Notes under the pieces: generated by a model
What the model was told of the DNA's origin: nothing
Seen by the model: only the letters and a program-made list of their open reading frames with translations
Database searches by the model: none
Shown: piece by piece, positions 1 through 12,039 of the stretch
Layout: every line of letters starts with the position of its first letter
How positions within the stretch are numbered: the stretch's first letter is position 1
Assembly (NCBI GenBank): GCA_023053685.1
Contig: JALIGW010000005.1
Span: 27,764,501 to 27,828,500 of the forward strand
Direction: 5' to 3'
Length of the DNA: 64,000 nt
Source of the DNA: Diadophis punctatus similis
Taxonomy: Eukaryota; Chordata; Lepidosauria; Squamata; Dipsadidae
Translations under genes and position numbers: made by a program

Positions 1-189
1 TACTGTTATGTTTGCTCACAATTCAGAGATGATTGTCTGTTTGCACTCCCCTGTATTTTTGCCAGCCAGCAGATCACACAGTTGTTTCTGATCAGGTTTT
101 TGTTGTGTTTTGTTTTTGCTCCTGACTAATTTCCTTTGTTGGTCCACGGCTTTTCCACACTTTACCCTGAATGAGGTATTTGTCTCTGT

Positions 190-790
190 AGGTGACTGTT
201 AGACTTAGACTTAGAATAACTTGTCATTTTGAATGTACACTAATCGGCATATGTTAAAATGAAATTTCATTGCATACAGCTCTCAAAGGGTCACCACTTC
301 TAATATACACTACATAAACATGACTGAATAAATAAATACATACATACATACATACATACATTACATACATACATACAGTACGTACATACATACATATATA
401 CATACATACATACTTATGCATATACCCACATATTTTATATGACACAGAGAAACAACACAGTCTAGTTCGGATGTATACATGTACATGGCGAGAACTCACA
501 GAATCTTGTAGTCCTGCTAGAAATATTTTGAAACTTCCTCCTAGAGGGGAGCAACAGAAACAGACTGTGAAGTGGGTGAGTGGGGTCTCTAACAATGCTT
601 CAAGCTCTAAGCACATTGATCTTATAAGCAGTATCCCGAATAACGGGAAGCAAGTGTCCTATAATCTTCTTGGCTGTCGTTACCACTCTCTGTATGGACT
701 TTCTATCTGAGGCACTGCTGCAACCAAACCAAACAGTGATGCAGTTTGTTAAAATGCTCTCAATTGTGTCTGTGTAGAAATTGTGCCTCT
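190..790 (-). mobile_element. Non-LTR retrotransposon 3' end with reverse transcriptase remnant
   Basis: On the minus strand, about 785-455 reads as a broken RT C-terminal region (fragments such as IESILTNCITVWFG and DPTHPLHSLFLLLPS). A 3' UTR follows that ends in a CTAAGT-type tail near 190. An (ACAT)n run splits it. Stops and frame breaks show it is dead. Confidence 0.65.
326..420. repeat. (ACAT)n microsatellite
   Basis: Tetranucleotide run with a few interruptions, preceded by AAAT units. The 120-aa open frame over it is an artefact of the repeat plus the LINE remnant. Confidence 0.9.
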
Positions 791-899
791 GTTACTTTCT
801 CAGACCTCCATGCCTATCCTTGAGGCAGATGGTTGGAGCCAGTAGGATGCAAAATTGAAAGTCTCGGCCTTCTCACCCCAGACTCACCTTCTTGCCCTA

Positions 900-955
900 G
901 ATAAGTGGCTTGATAGTCACTGTCACCCCCCCCACCCCCCACCCCCCCACACACA
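900..955. repeat. C-rich low-complexity tract
   Basis: Runs of C broken by single A and CAC units. No gene signal. Confidence 0.85.
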
Positions 956-1185
956 CCTATTGTCTATGGGAATGTCATTATCTGGTGTCTCCTCTTTTAA
1001 TCTCTGTATATCTGTGAAAAAGGACCCCATATCCTTAAAATCCAAACATTTTAAAGTTACAAGATTGCCTTAATGAATTTTTCAATAAATGTGTACAGGA
1101 TTTGTTGAAATAGATTTAACTGTGGTTCCAACTGGTCAATGTTGAGATTTAATGGTCCTAAATTTCAGCACTGACTTGTTTAAAG

Positions 1186-1420
1186 CACTTGAAGGGATTT
1201 CTTTGACTCCTGGAGATCACCTAGACAAGTCCCTGTGGTTTTCTTGGCAAAATTTCCAAAGTGGTTGCCATGATTTGCTTCCTAGACCTGAAAGAAAGTG
1301 ATTGGCCCAAGGTCACCTAGCCGGTTTTATGCCTAATGTTGGTCTAGAACTTACAATCTCCCAGTTTCTACCTTGGTGTCTTTAATCACTACTGTCCACC
1401 AAATTGGCTCTCTGGAGGGA
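1186..1420 (-). mobile_element. tRNA-derived SINE, old copy
   Basis: On the minus strand it begins GAGAGCCAATTTGG, has a B-box-like TAAGTTCTAGACC, then a body with GGTGACCTTGGGCCAATCAC and a 3' part ending in GGTGATCTCCAGGAG. The same family occurs at 42956-43560 with a different 3' part. Confidence 0.65.
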
Positions 1421-1429
1421 TATATAATA

Positions 1430-4400
1430 TGGTAAATGACTGATAATATTCCAGTTCTCCATAATGATTTGATTTATAAGGGTCTAATGTTATTGTTACA
1501 GGAGTCACTTCTTTTCCTTTTTAATCTGCTAATGACTCTGGTGCCTGTATCCAGAGAATACATAATGAAACTTACAACTGGAACCAATTATATCCTAGTA
1601 CGCTGAACAATTTGATTCTTCAAGTAGGAACTGAAGTAGAACTGTCTGCATTTTGGCTCTCAAGTGCCACTGAGCTCAATCATCTGTTCAAAGCTGGCAT
1701 AAATAGTACAGGATCTTATTAATTACAGCTGAAAGATAAAAACTGAAGAGCAAAATGTAGCTGATATTCTAACCTGTTGTTCTTGGTAGTGTAACAATGA
1801 GCTCCTGCTCCTAACAAATATTTGCAGTGAAAATCTTCATTTGTTGTGTTCAAGGGGACTGTTAGATCTCCCTGCAAATAGTAATGTTTAATCTCTCCTT
1901 GATGTGATGCCTTTGTCTGAGATTGTGTTAGAATTGAAATACTGAATATAGCAACGCACTGATCTGATGCAAACTAATGCAAAGAGGGAGTCAGGAGAGT
2001 AGATAAAATAACCTGCTTTCATTTATAGAGCATGCTGCTGCTATTCCAATATGGATATGTCATGAATCTAAAAAGTAAAACACTAAAGAGGGATTTCTTT
2101 TGTTCCCAGATTACTTAACTGTGCCTCCAAGAGTGATTCTAAGACTTTTCTTTTATGTGGCTCATTATCAAATAATGAAAAACTTTTGAGCACCACCCAT
2201 AAACCAAAGTATGATAATCCAGTGCACCAGTGTTTACATGTCTCTCAGAAACAGCATCTTCGGGATTACAAAATAAATTGTAAATTAAGAAAATATGTAA
2301 AATAACTGATAAGATCTCCCAATCCCCTGAGATGTTGGTGATTCTACCTAAAAATATGGAGGAAGAGTACCCACTTCCTTTGACCATTTAAAAAAATATT
2401 TGTGCCAAAACATGGAATGATCTGCCCAATAGATAATCAGTGGTCTCCAAATCATAAATTGGGAATTATTGCTGCATATGCTGTCATTGACATTATGCTT
2501 ATCCCCTCTCTCCTAAATAAATGTGAATCCTAGACATTGTACTGATGACACATCAAACAACTGCAGGAATTTCCCATGTTGTCCTCTGCCCCACCCATGG
2601 CATTCATTGACAAGATCATTTCTACAACCAGGAGATCTTGGATCCTACTGAGTTCACCAGCCCTGACACTCCGATTACCAGATGCAGTGAGTGGGACAAA
2701 TCATTAGAATGGATGACCACTGTGTGCCCCGCCTTTTTTATGTGAACTGATGACCAGAAAGAGACCTCAAGGCCATCCATGCAAATGCTATTAAGGAAAG
2801 TCTATGACACTTTGACTTAAAGAACTAGAAGCTAGAGCTATTGACAGAACCTGCTGACAACCCCTGTGCTATGAAGCCTACACCATAGCAGGTGCCACCA
2901 AAAACTGATGGGAAATCATGAATAGCATCATAGAATAACACCCACAGTTATTGTAACAATGTACTTCCAGTTCCCCCATTGTGCTAGACTTTGAACTTAG
3001 TTGCTCCAGAGCCACCCCTGTGTCAAACAATGAACTGCACAACGGTGTGTCTTCTTTGACCCAAAGGACCATGAAGTTATCATTTATTTTTCTATACCAA
3101 CAGATAGATAAAGGATGAGACTTTAGAAAATTCGTGATAAGATCTCTTAGTCCTTGTTTAGATGAAATTAATGCATGATTTTAGCTGAATCCATAGTTGA
3201 TATAAAAGCTATATTTCAATGGGGACTTTGAATAAAAGGATAGAGATAGAATTAGAGACAGTCAGAAACAGAGACAGAAATAGATTTGTGTACTGTATAT
3301 AACCAAACATGGAAAGAAAAACAATGTCTCCAATGTTATAAGGCATCAACCGATAACCGTATTCATTCACTAGAAACTCTGACATGCTCTTTAGCGTCTG
3401 TTCTTTCACTTCATTTGACAGGGGGTTACTGCGAGGAAAGGATGTGTTGCTATTGTTTGTGAAGTGAAAGCCTGAAGTAGGTACTCAGTGCTCTTTAAGC
3501 AACATGCCATGATTGATTCTCCTTCAACTCGCCTTGTTGGAGAATGTGATTTATGACACAGACTGAGAAGAGGGGGGAAACGGTCAAAGTTGAGCTGTAA
3601 ATCACGTGCCGCAGAGTTGACCTCACTCAGTAGAGGCTGACATGCTGCTCCTAATAAATAACTGGATTTCTTTTGAAACTTGGCTCAAGACTCATGAGTT
3701 AATTAGGGCATCTGTTGACATACACTTCTTTTCACCAGAATGGCAATCTCTATCTCCTGCACCCACAAAATCCTCATACTTCTCTGCCTATTTGGAATGA
3801 GAACAGAGAATTATTCTAGTGCTATCAAAAACCGCATTAGGCAAGAACCATGTTGAAATTCAATGCAATCCTCCTGTTATCATTATCTTTAACAATCAGG
3901 GAGAGATTTGAATCCCACCTAATCTCTAAAATGAAAAAGGTGATGAACCAAAAATAGATTAATCATGAACAAGAGCATACAATCCTTGAACAAACAACAA
4001 ATGCAATGGCGACCTTGCCAGCAGATTTTGAACTGTTAAAACGTTTTTATAGTTTTGAACTGTAAAATATTCTTGTTTGTTGTTTTTTATGATTTACTTT
4101 TTAAATCCTCTAATGGGGATCTAATAAATACTAGGAAATCCTGCTTTTAAATGAGTAGAAAAAGATAAAAAATAAAACTTTATTGCTTTACTTCACTTAT
4201 GGAGCACAACTGAGAGTGGGAGTTAAAATAATTCTATTCAGAAAAAGGGCTCTGAATGCCAAATTAATTTAACTTTCAGATTCCTTGCTTACCTGTTAAA
4301 AAATACAATGTGCCAAAGACATTATGCAACCAGCTCAGCATTATGCTTTTTAAAGTATTCTGTTGAGGTAATCAAAATATTAAATAGTTACCAATATTTG

Positions 4401-5250
4401 GAAATGGTTAAAATAAGCAAAACCTGATTTAACTTTTTAAGAACAGCCAGAAAAATATGCACATCATATCAAGCATGTTCTAAAAGACTCAGGTTGAGTT
4501 TGGGCATCACAAACTGTGCCTCATTTTGTCTTAGTGCTTTTCCTCATTAGTGATTTACAGCATCACTGGAATGTCTTAGCAAGTCCAATTTTACCTCATG
4601 TCCCCACAACACAGGCTTTATCTTGTCCCCGAGCTATGATTGACACCGTATCCCATTGTTTAATGTACCACAAAATACCTGACAGCAGCAAAAAAATGCA
4701 AAGGGAAGGGAAGAGAGCAGAAATAATGCATCATTATGTCAGCCGTGCTTCCTTACACCACAGCAAGGGACAGCTTTTACGAAGGATCACCAGTGATGAA
4801 AGATCTTCAGAAAGCTTTCAGCTTGAACACTTTCTTCATTCCTTTCTCCTTTATTGTCATGACTACCAGGACACTGCATGTTATTTCATCTTTTGTTTCG
4901 TGTCAATCTAGTATAATATGAGACCCTAAGATTTAGTTCATGGTAAAGGTTATTTGGTGATAGTGTTAGCTTCAGACCCCAAGATTTGAAGTGGATGAGT
5001 TGCAAATAAAACATCAGTATTAACCACACACTGTTGGATGTTGATGATGTGTCCAGTTCACCGTGATTAATGAGAAACAGTTCTACTTTGGGAAGAGCAC
5101 ACCATCTAAAGTTCACAATGGTTTGTGCCCATTTTGTTTACTTATTTCTGTACCACAACACCTTGAAATCTGACTCCTATGGAGACATACAGTAATTGAT
5201 CAAGACACAACAGAGCCTCAGTTTGAAGAATGAAGACAAATGCAATAAAA
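1430..5250. other. AT-rich intergenic stretch
   Basis: No gene, RNA gene or intact mobile element seen. One piece (2890-3040) belongs to a repeat also present at about 13470-13640 (see findings). Open frames are short and unlike known proteins. Confidence 0.6.
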
Positions 5251-5254
5251 GGCA

Positions 5255-5720
5255 ATTTTTTCTATGGTCTTTATTTTACTTTGTATTTTATATCAAGAAT
5301 TTTTTAAATAAAACTTATAATTCCAATGATTTGTAGGCTAGACTGGAAAGTAGGAAAACACGCAAACTTTATAAGTATCAAGAATCAACAGGAGTTGAGC
5401 TTGATTTCTTTATCCACCATTATTTTGTATTATAATATTTTGCTCCATATAATGGTAATCTGCTATTTTTAAAAGCCCATTAATGCTTTTTAAACTAACA
5501 AATTATATTAAAAATTGCAATTATTTTCAAACCAAGCATGCTAAGAGTACATGAGTATTTATGCATGTACACAAATGAAGCAGCTGAGTGGTTTTTAGTT
5601 ATTTCAAATCTACCAACTATATTATCTTATTACTTTATTAATTTATCAAACTAATTATAAGTTTTATTTAAAAAATGCTTAATATAAAATACAAAGTAAA
5701 ATAAAGACCATAGAAAAAAT
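5255..5720. repeat. Element with about 68-bp terminal inverted repeats
   Basis: The arm at 5255-5322 reappears reverse-complemented at 5653-5720 with only a few mismatches, around an AT-rich core of about 330 bp. No coding. Probably a MITE or foldback element; no clear target duplication seen. Confidence 0.7.
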
Positions 5721-5778
5721 AGGTAAAGGGAAAAGGGGAAGGGAAAAGAATGAGGGAAAGGGAAAGGAAAAGAAAGCA
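5721..5778. repeat. Purine-rich tract (GGGAAA-type)
   Basis: Irregular A/G-only sequence directly next to the inverted-repeat element. Confidence 0.7.
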
Positions 5779-5929
5779 GTGACTTCCAATTTATTTTTAG
5801 TGCAGTAAATTTCATGAAGAAATAATAATATCAACTTTTTACATATATAAGAATATTAGCCTTTCTGTAACAACAATATTATTATTTAATCATCAAACCC
5901 AAAATCAAAATTTTAATTTTTATCTCTTT

Positions 5930-6220
5930 GGAGCAGAAAATCCAGACATGTTTTCCAGGTGGAAACAAAGCTCGTTATGTTCTTTTCCCTAATTAAAACA
6001 GTTAACTTTGCCATTTCTGCCAATTCCATCACTTTTTCAATCCATTTTTTCTATTTTGGGAGTTGATGCTTCTTTCCATCTTTGCGCATACAGTATAAAA
6101 TTCTCGCTGCAGTCAACATATATATAGTAACAAAGTTCCAAACATTTTGTCCACTTCTTTATCCAAGAATCCTAAAAGAAAACTTCCTGATTTCTATTGT
6201 ATATTTATTTTCAGATAAAA
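5930..6220 (-). mobile_element. Possible L1 ORF2 3' fragment (antisense)
   Basis: The composition and phrases such as CCATTTCTGCCAATTCCATC and GCGCATACAG...CTCGCTGCAG resemble antisense squamate L1 ORF2. No open frame remains. Judged by eye only. Confidence 0.35.
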
Positions 6221-6224
6221 CAAA

Positions 6225-7170
6225 TCTTCTGAATTAAAGCATGAATCCGGCAATTCATCAACATTCTAAAATGCTTTTCATGGAATTAATCATAATGAGA
6301 AGGGAAATTACTTGTCAGTTACATTCATTTACAAAACTCAGCCTTTTATTTATGAATTCACTTTAAGACAGTGAACTTTAGGTAAATGGATTTAGGATGG
6401 CAGCCCAAGAACCGGAAGTGCATAGTTTAATGTCTAGGAAAAGTGCAGCTCAGAGGTGTATTTTTCATGGGCCTAAAGATGCATTTGCTTTGTCAATTCT
6501 CTATCAAGGACCACTTTCCCAGAAGCAGTATGTCTAGCAATCGCAAAAATAAATTGTCATTCCAGTTCATTTTAAATTAATTGTAATTATGTAATCGGTG
6601 TGATTGAAAAACTATATAATAGTTGTAGATTTAATCATTTTCCTCTTATCATCAACAAAAATTACAATTTGAAAGAAAAATTGGGGTATCTCTGGGATCG
6701 TAACCAAGGGTTAGGAAAAGTGTACATAGCTTTGGAACCTCAAATTTTATGTCTTCATCTGATTATTAAAAACCTTTTTTTTCCTGAAGGGTCCTTTCAC
6801 CATAAATGTTAAGAGTTATTAAACTCTTTTCTTTCAAAAGATACATTTCTTCTTTAAATTTCTTCTCAAAGGACTCTAAAGTACCTATCGATTTGATATC
6901 ATTGACTCAGTTTGCTATTCTTGAGCTATGTTACATCAGCCTTGTATTACAGCAAAGTGATTTCAATTTTTATCTAGTTCCATTGGCAGAAAAGTGGAAA
7001 ACAGCCAATGGGCAAACAGTATCAGTAGCAATATAAGATTATGACAATTTGTGCAATTGCCATTTGGCAGCCAAACCAACAGATAGGTAGGCATAGCTGT
7101 ACTTTATATGATAAACCATTACCATGGAAAGACTGGTCTGATGTAAGTCATACTAGTCTTATGTAAGATG
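6225..7170. other. Unremarkable intergenic sequence
   Basis: AT-rich, with no recognisable gene or repeat. Confidence 0.5.
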
Positions 7171-7178
7171 CTCTAGTA

Positions 7179-7314
7179 CAGTGTTTCCCAACCTTAGCAA
7201 CTTGAAGATGTCTGGACTTCAACTCCCAGAATTCCCCAGCCAGCGAATGCTGGCTGTGGAATTCTGGGAGTTGAAATCCAGACATCTTCAAGTTGCCAAG
7301 GTTGGGAAACACTG
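7179..7314. mobile_element. hAT-type palindromic MITE
   Basis: 136 bp that fold almost completely: CAGTGTTTCCCAACC at one end, its reverse complement at the other. The flanks carry a perfect 8-bp target duplication CTCTAGTA (7171-7178 and 7315-7322). Related copies are at 19934-20049 and about 56183-56330. Confidence 0.9.
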
Positions 7315-7436
7315 CTCTAGTAAGTTGATTTTGTTCCCTAAGGGGGAAAACACTATTCTGTGACAAAACTAATATTTTATTTCTTTTGATTTCCCTCATT
7401 TTTGAAAACTAGCCTACTACTTCTAAAGACCAACTC

Positions 7437-7890
7437 TCACTGGGAATAAAATGATAATAATTCTATATATTCTCTAAGTATGAGAGTAGTCTTATTAAAC
7501 TGATATAACCATTTGTTACATGGTATAGTAACATAGATTTTTTTCAGTATAATTTTTCTTATCAGTTGAATGCTGAGCAGATGGAGAGAAGCTGAGGTCA
7601 GATCTTCTATGAATGAATAAGCTGAAATGTTCAAATAATGACATTGCCTCAGTTTTTTCATATGAGGTCCATCTGTCTCAACAGTTTTTCTTAACACAGC
7701 AACTTGTTTGATATTCACATTAGAAGCAATCTAATGCTATATGTCATGAAATTTTATGGTCTTGTTTACTTCACCTCAGAAATCGGCAACTGAACCAGTA
7801 TGGGATGGGGGGGGGATATTTTTTTAAATTAAAAAGCTACACAGAATAATTCTAATGCTTGAATAACAAAGAAAATAGGGGGTAGGAAGT
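7437..7890. other. Intergenic spacer
   Basis: AT-rich sequence with a G-run at about 7806-7815. No gene seen. Confidence 0.5.
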
Positions 7891-8130
7891 TGTCCGCCGA
7901 GGTGGCGCAGTGGTTAGAGTGCAGCACTGCAGGCTACTTCAGCTGACTGCTAGCTGCAGTTCAGCTGTTCAAATCTCACCGGCTCAAGGTTGATTCAGTC
8001 TTCTATCCTTCTGAGGTCGGTAAAATGAGGACCCAGATTGTTGGGGGCAATATGCTGAACTCTGTAAACCGCTTAGAGAGGGCTGTAAAGCACTATGAAG
8101 CGGTATATAAGTCTAAATGCTATTGCTATT
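7891..8130 (+). mobile_element. Sauria-type SINE, near full length
   Basis: The tRNA-like head has an A box around GGCGCAGTGGTTAGAGTGC and a B-box-like GTTCAAATCTC. Then comes the body with CTGAGGTCGGTAAAATGAGG and CTGTAAACCGCTTAGAGAGG, ending GCTATTGCTATT. Known family knowledge: Sauria SINEs share a 3' tail with Bov-B LINEs. Confidence 0.85.
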
Positions 8131-8229
8131 GTAGAAGAAAATCCTATAGCTAGGTTCTTGCACTGATGGCAACGTTTACAATAACTTAAAAAAAGAATTT
8201 TGTAAATATTTCCCACATTTATAGAAATT

Positions 8230-8444
8230 TGGAGCTCATCAATAATCATGCCGAAACTCGGCTTCTGCACATGCACAGAAGAAAAAAAACCTGGAAAATA
8301 TTCAAAAACATTAATTAAAAACAAAAGATGTTGGCATCCACGGACCAGCACCAACAGACCCGGTTCCTTGATGCCATGGTGACATCACCAGTGGGTTGCT
8401 ACCAGTTCAGGCGAACCGGTCCGAACTGAGAGTACCCACCTCTG
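8230..8444 (-). mobile_element. hAT MITE (CAGAGGTGGG family), truncated copy
   Basis: The right end reads ACCCACCTCTG, the reverse complement of the family's left end. Internal GAACCGGT and GACATCACC blocks match the copy at 8491-8790. The left end is lost. Confidence 0.75.
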
Positions 8445-8490
8445 GTGTTGTAATTTGTTTTCTTACACATTGCAGGCAGTGGGAGTAGAT

Positions 8491-8790
8491 CAGAGGTGGG
8501 TTCCTCCCGGTTCGTACCGGTTCGCCCAAACCAGTAGCAAGCTGCTGGTGACATCATGATGACATCATGGAACCAGTTTGGTTGGTGCCGGTCCATGGGC
8601 ACCGCCATCTTTTTTTTGGAAGTTTTTTGGATTTTTTCTGGATTTTTTTTTCTTCTGCGCATGCGCAGAAGCTGAGTTTCCAGCACTGCACATGCATCGC
8701 CATCTTGTTTTCAGCTTTTTGGAGGGGGGGTTATTTTTATTGTTTGGCACTGTGCATGAGGCAGTGTGGGAGAAAGCGAACCCACCCCTG
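8491..8790 (+). mobile_element. hAT MITE (CAGAGGTGGG family), complete copy
   Basis: 300 bp from CAGAGGTGGG to CCCACCCCTG with a perfect 8-bp target duplication GAGTAGAT (8483-8490 and 8791-8798). It contains GACATCATGATGACATCA and the palindrome CTGCGCATGCGCAG. Confidence 0.92.
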
Positions 8791-8799
8791 GAGTAGATG

Positions 8800-9530
8800 A
8801 TCCTTTTGAACCCTTCCAATATTGCAACTCCATGATTCTATTATGCCTAAAATGCAAAAGGATCCAACCCTCTCACCCCCCAAAAAAGCATAAGAACCTC
8901 ACAAGGGAAAAACAATTTATAATATAAAGCTTAGATTGTAAAGTCTTTGCTTGCTGCAAAATGACATCAACGTACATGCCAAGCAAACATCCCTAGGGAG
9001 GGAATAATTATATCATCAGCATGATTATATCACTGAAATATTATCCTGTATGATTAGATTATCAAAAACAATTTGTTATTACTGCTATTCATGGCATGAT
9101 CTTAAAAGAGGAAGTAGCTTTTATACTTTTCCCACCCTCATCTTCACCTCAAGCTATAGAGACAGATAAGAAATTAAATACTATGAGCAGATTTGATATT
9201 TGGTAGCCAGCATAAGGAGTTTCATATGAAATTGCTATCTTTATCACATTTGCATAAAATGAACAACTCAGGGATGAGAGGAGAAAATACAATAAGATTA
9301 AATTTGTCATCAGCAAATTAAGGTTTGGTCCTGAATTCTGAATTTGTTTATTGTATTCTGCAGTACTTTCAAGGGTATGTTTTCTTCTGCTCCCCCCCAA
9401 AATATTCTATAAAATAAACAGTCTTTACATTTTCATATTGTACTTTAAAACAATTATACCTTTTTGAGAAAAGGTATAATTATCTAAATAAGCTTTAATT
9501 GGATTATTTAATTATATATACTTTACATAT
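8800..9530. other. Intergenic spacer
   Basis: AT-rich with no gene. A 13-bp stem hairpin lies at 9452-9481. Confidence 0.5.
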
Positions 9531-9690
9531 ATAGAGCTGTGATAGTGCAGTGGTTAAAATACAGTACTGCAGATGACTTTGCCCATAGCCAGGAGTTCAA
9601 TTCTCACCCGCTCAAGGTTGACTCAGCCGTCCATCTTTCTGAGGTCGGTAAAATGAGGACTCAGATTTTTTGGGGCAATATGCTGACATT
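9531..9690 (+). mobile_element. Sauria-type SINE, 3'-truncated
   Basis: The same head and body as at 7891 (GTGCAGTGGTTAAAATACAG, then CTGAGGTCGGTAAAATGAGG), lost after GGGGCAATATGCTGAC. Confidence 0.8.
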
Positions 9691-9936
9691 GACCCATGCC
9701 ACACCCATTTGCACTATTCAGGTGACCCTATTCAGGTGAACTGAAGAAGCTTCTTGGATGAGAAGCAAAACCTGTTTAAGGAAAAACAAAGAAAGACTAG
9801 CTGCCTGTTGAACAACACAGTAGAATTAGTTCATCTAGTTGTTTCCTGTCTGGGAAACAACTAGATGACACCACCCTTACTATCACAAGATAGGCCTTAA
9901 TAGTGTCTATAAATCTGTGTTCAGTTGAGTTCATCC

Positions 9937-10499
9937 TGTTCTGTCCCCATGAAGCACACAGCCACACGAACAGGTTTAAAGCAATACTTTTACTAATAAA
10001 ACTGTTATCAGTAAAGAATGCACACACCAATTACAAACAGTCTTAGTTGGCAAACAACCAGCTACTAATTACTTCATTAGTAGCCGGGATTAGTTCAAAG
10101 AGTTCTCAAACAATGAAGAGCCAATTAAGTCCAGTTAGCTTACGGAGCTTCTTAGCGTTGGCAAAGTTCCTAGAGTCCAGTCTCTGATAACAAGACGCCG
10201 ACAGAGAAACACAAAACAGGGATCACGAAATAAACTATGATTCAGACGGATTTTCTCCAAGTTGTTCTCTGCAGCTTCCCAGCTGCATCGACTCTTCTTA
10301 AATAGACTGGGGGAGTGGCAAATTAGCCCCAAGCCTTACTCTCAAGTAGACCTCCTCTCGAGTAGACCTTTCTGCCTCTTGATAGCCCTGTGTGCTCTTG
10401 CATTCAGGAAAGGTAGTAGCCCCTCCTTTCTCAGCACTGCCAAGAGGCACTGAAGGTTCCAAAGGCCCAGGCTGCACATGCTGCAGACGGGCCACAACA
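9937..10499 (-). mobile_element. Solo LTR (563 bp)
   Basis: On the minus strand it starts TGTTGTGGCC and ends GGGGACAGAACA, the TG...CA termini of an LTR. It has a TATA-like CTATTTAAG about 210 bp in. A perfect 5-bp target duplication CATCC flanks it (9932-9936 and 10500-10504). No internal retroviral or retrotransposon genes follow, so it is a recombined solo LTR, Ty3/gypsy- or retrovirus-like. Confidence 0.85.
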
Positions 10500-10504
10500 C
10501 ATCC

Positions 10505-11400
10505 CTGGTTGAGGGCCAGCAACACTTTAGATATCTCATCTACCACTGTATCTCTGACAGTTCCTTCATAAATCACGGGGAGGATCCCCAAGAGGGAAAA
10601 AGTTGCATGGGAAGATTTTTATCCAACACCTCAGCTGCCTCCTTATTTCCAGTGACAACCAAAACTTCAGATGGACAGTGCAACGGACTAGCAGGAACTC
10701 CCAGCTCCTTTTGAAACCCATCCAAGTCCATCATCACCAGACTAATTTAATAGGTCAACCTTCCCTATATTGGATAGTGACACTAGAGAATCTCATAGAA
10801 ATCAAGGCATGATCTGACCATGACAAGGGAGACACCAAAAGCTCCCCCAAGTTCACACCACATAGCCACTGCTCCAACATGAATACTGGATCCAGAGTGT
10901 GACCATCATCCTGAGCCAGGCTCTGGATAATGTGGGATAAGTCCATGGCTATCATGGTGGCCATGAACTCCCTAGGAATGGTATACCTCCAATCTCATTC
11001 CTAGGACATGCAGAATGAAGTCTCCCAGAACCATAAGTCTGGGGAACTCCACTGCCAACCCAGATGTGGATTCAAGGTGCTGAGGCAGGGAAGTTGCTAT
11101 CCAGCAATAATCGCAACTGATTCCTATAATACAATTTAATGAACAGTGTCTCATATCCAGAAACATGTGACATAGCATCACTGAAGGCTGTAAGGGACTC
11201 TCAGATGACAATTGACCAACACCATCAACCCCTGCCCTGAAAGCTTAGCTGATGCTGCACTCAAAACCCAACTGGTCACATTTCCAAAAGTGCAACTCCC
11301 CCTTTTGAGCCCAGCCAGGTCTCGCTAATACATGGCACATCAGCCCTCTCAACGATGAAATCATAAATGAGGGAGGCTTTATTGCAGTCCAGCCATGGAT
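10505..11400 (-). mobile_element. LINE (L2/CR1-like) endonuclease-domain remnant
   Basis: Minus-strand frames carry FPRLMVLGDF (11050-11020) and then LSWSDHALISMRF (about 10820-10780). These are the GDFN and SDH motifs of the apurinic-like endonuclease in the right order. Frameshifted and dead. The solo LTR sits against its 3' side. Confidence 0.7.
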
Positions 11401-11419
11401 TGCAATAGATTTATGTTTC

Positions 11420-12035
11420 ACAATAAGGGAGTTCGTTTTCAGTCACTGAGTTTGAAACCAGAGCTCCAAACTAGCAAAACATACAATAAATGAGCATTAA
11501 AATATAAATGTCTACCCAACATTTTTTGCACAGTGGGAAATGCTTAATTTCTTTGGGAAGCTCACAGGCATTAGGCAATTAGCTGATCTTGTTCATCTAA
11601 CTAAATATGTTTTCCATTCCTTTCCATTTCTTCCAAGCTTGATTTGGCTATCAACCCTATCTCTTGTTTGAAAAAGACAAAGGAGGACTTCAAAAATTGT
11701 TGAAAGGTACATTGTTTTACTATGTACGATTAAAACACATTTCTAGGATTGCCCAATTCTAGACCCATTTTGGGTAGTTTTCAAATTAAAAAAAGAGAAG
11801 AAACATTATCAAAGAACAATACTTTCCCAATTTCTACTGGGGAGGGAGTGTGCAGAAGAACAGGCATTGGGATAGACTAAGGGTCCTGCTAGAATACATG
11901 GCTTCAGAGAGGGAATCTGGAATGTGCCAACTCTGTCTGATCATATAGGATATGCAGAAATCATGGATCTAGAAGCATATTGGTAATCAGCACATATCAC
12001 AGAGCGGAAATGTTACATGAGTATAATGAGATTTA
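11420..12035. other. Intergenic spacer
   Basis: No feature recognised. Confidence 0.5.
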
Positions 12036-12039
12036 TCTA

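Noticed and set aside
326..420. CRISPR-like regular repeat
   Set aside because: Simple tetranucleotide repeat in a eukaryotic genome, with no spacers.
4516..4911. 131-codon open frame on the plus strand
   Set aside because: No family resemblance and no supporting exon structure; likely chance.
9452..9481. Hairpin followed by T-rich sequence, like a bacterial terminator
   Set aside because: The genome is vertebrate; such a signal has no meaning here.
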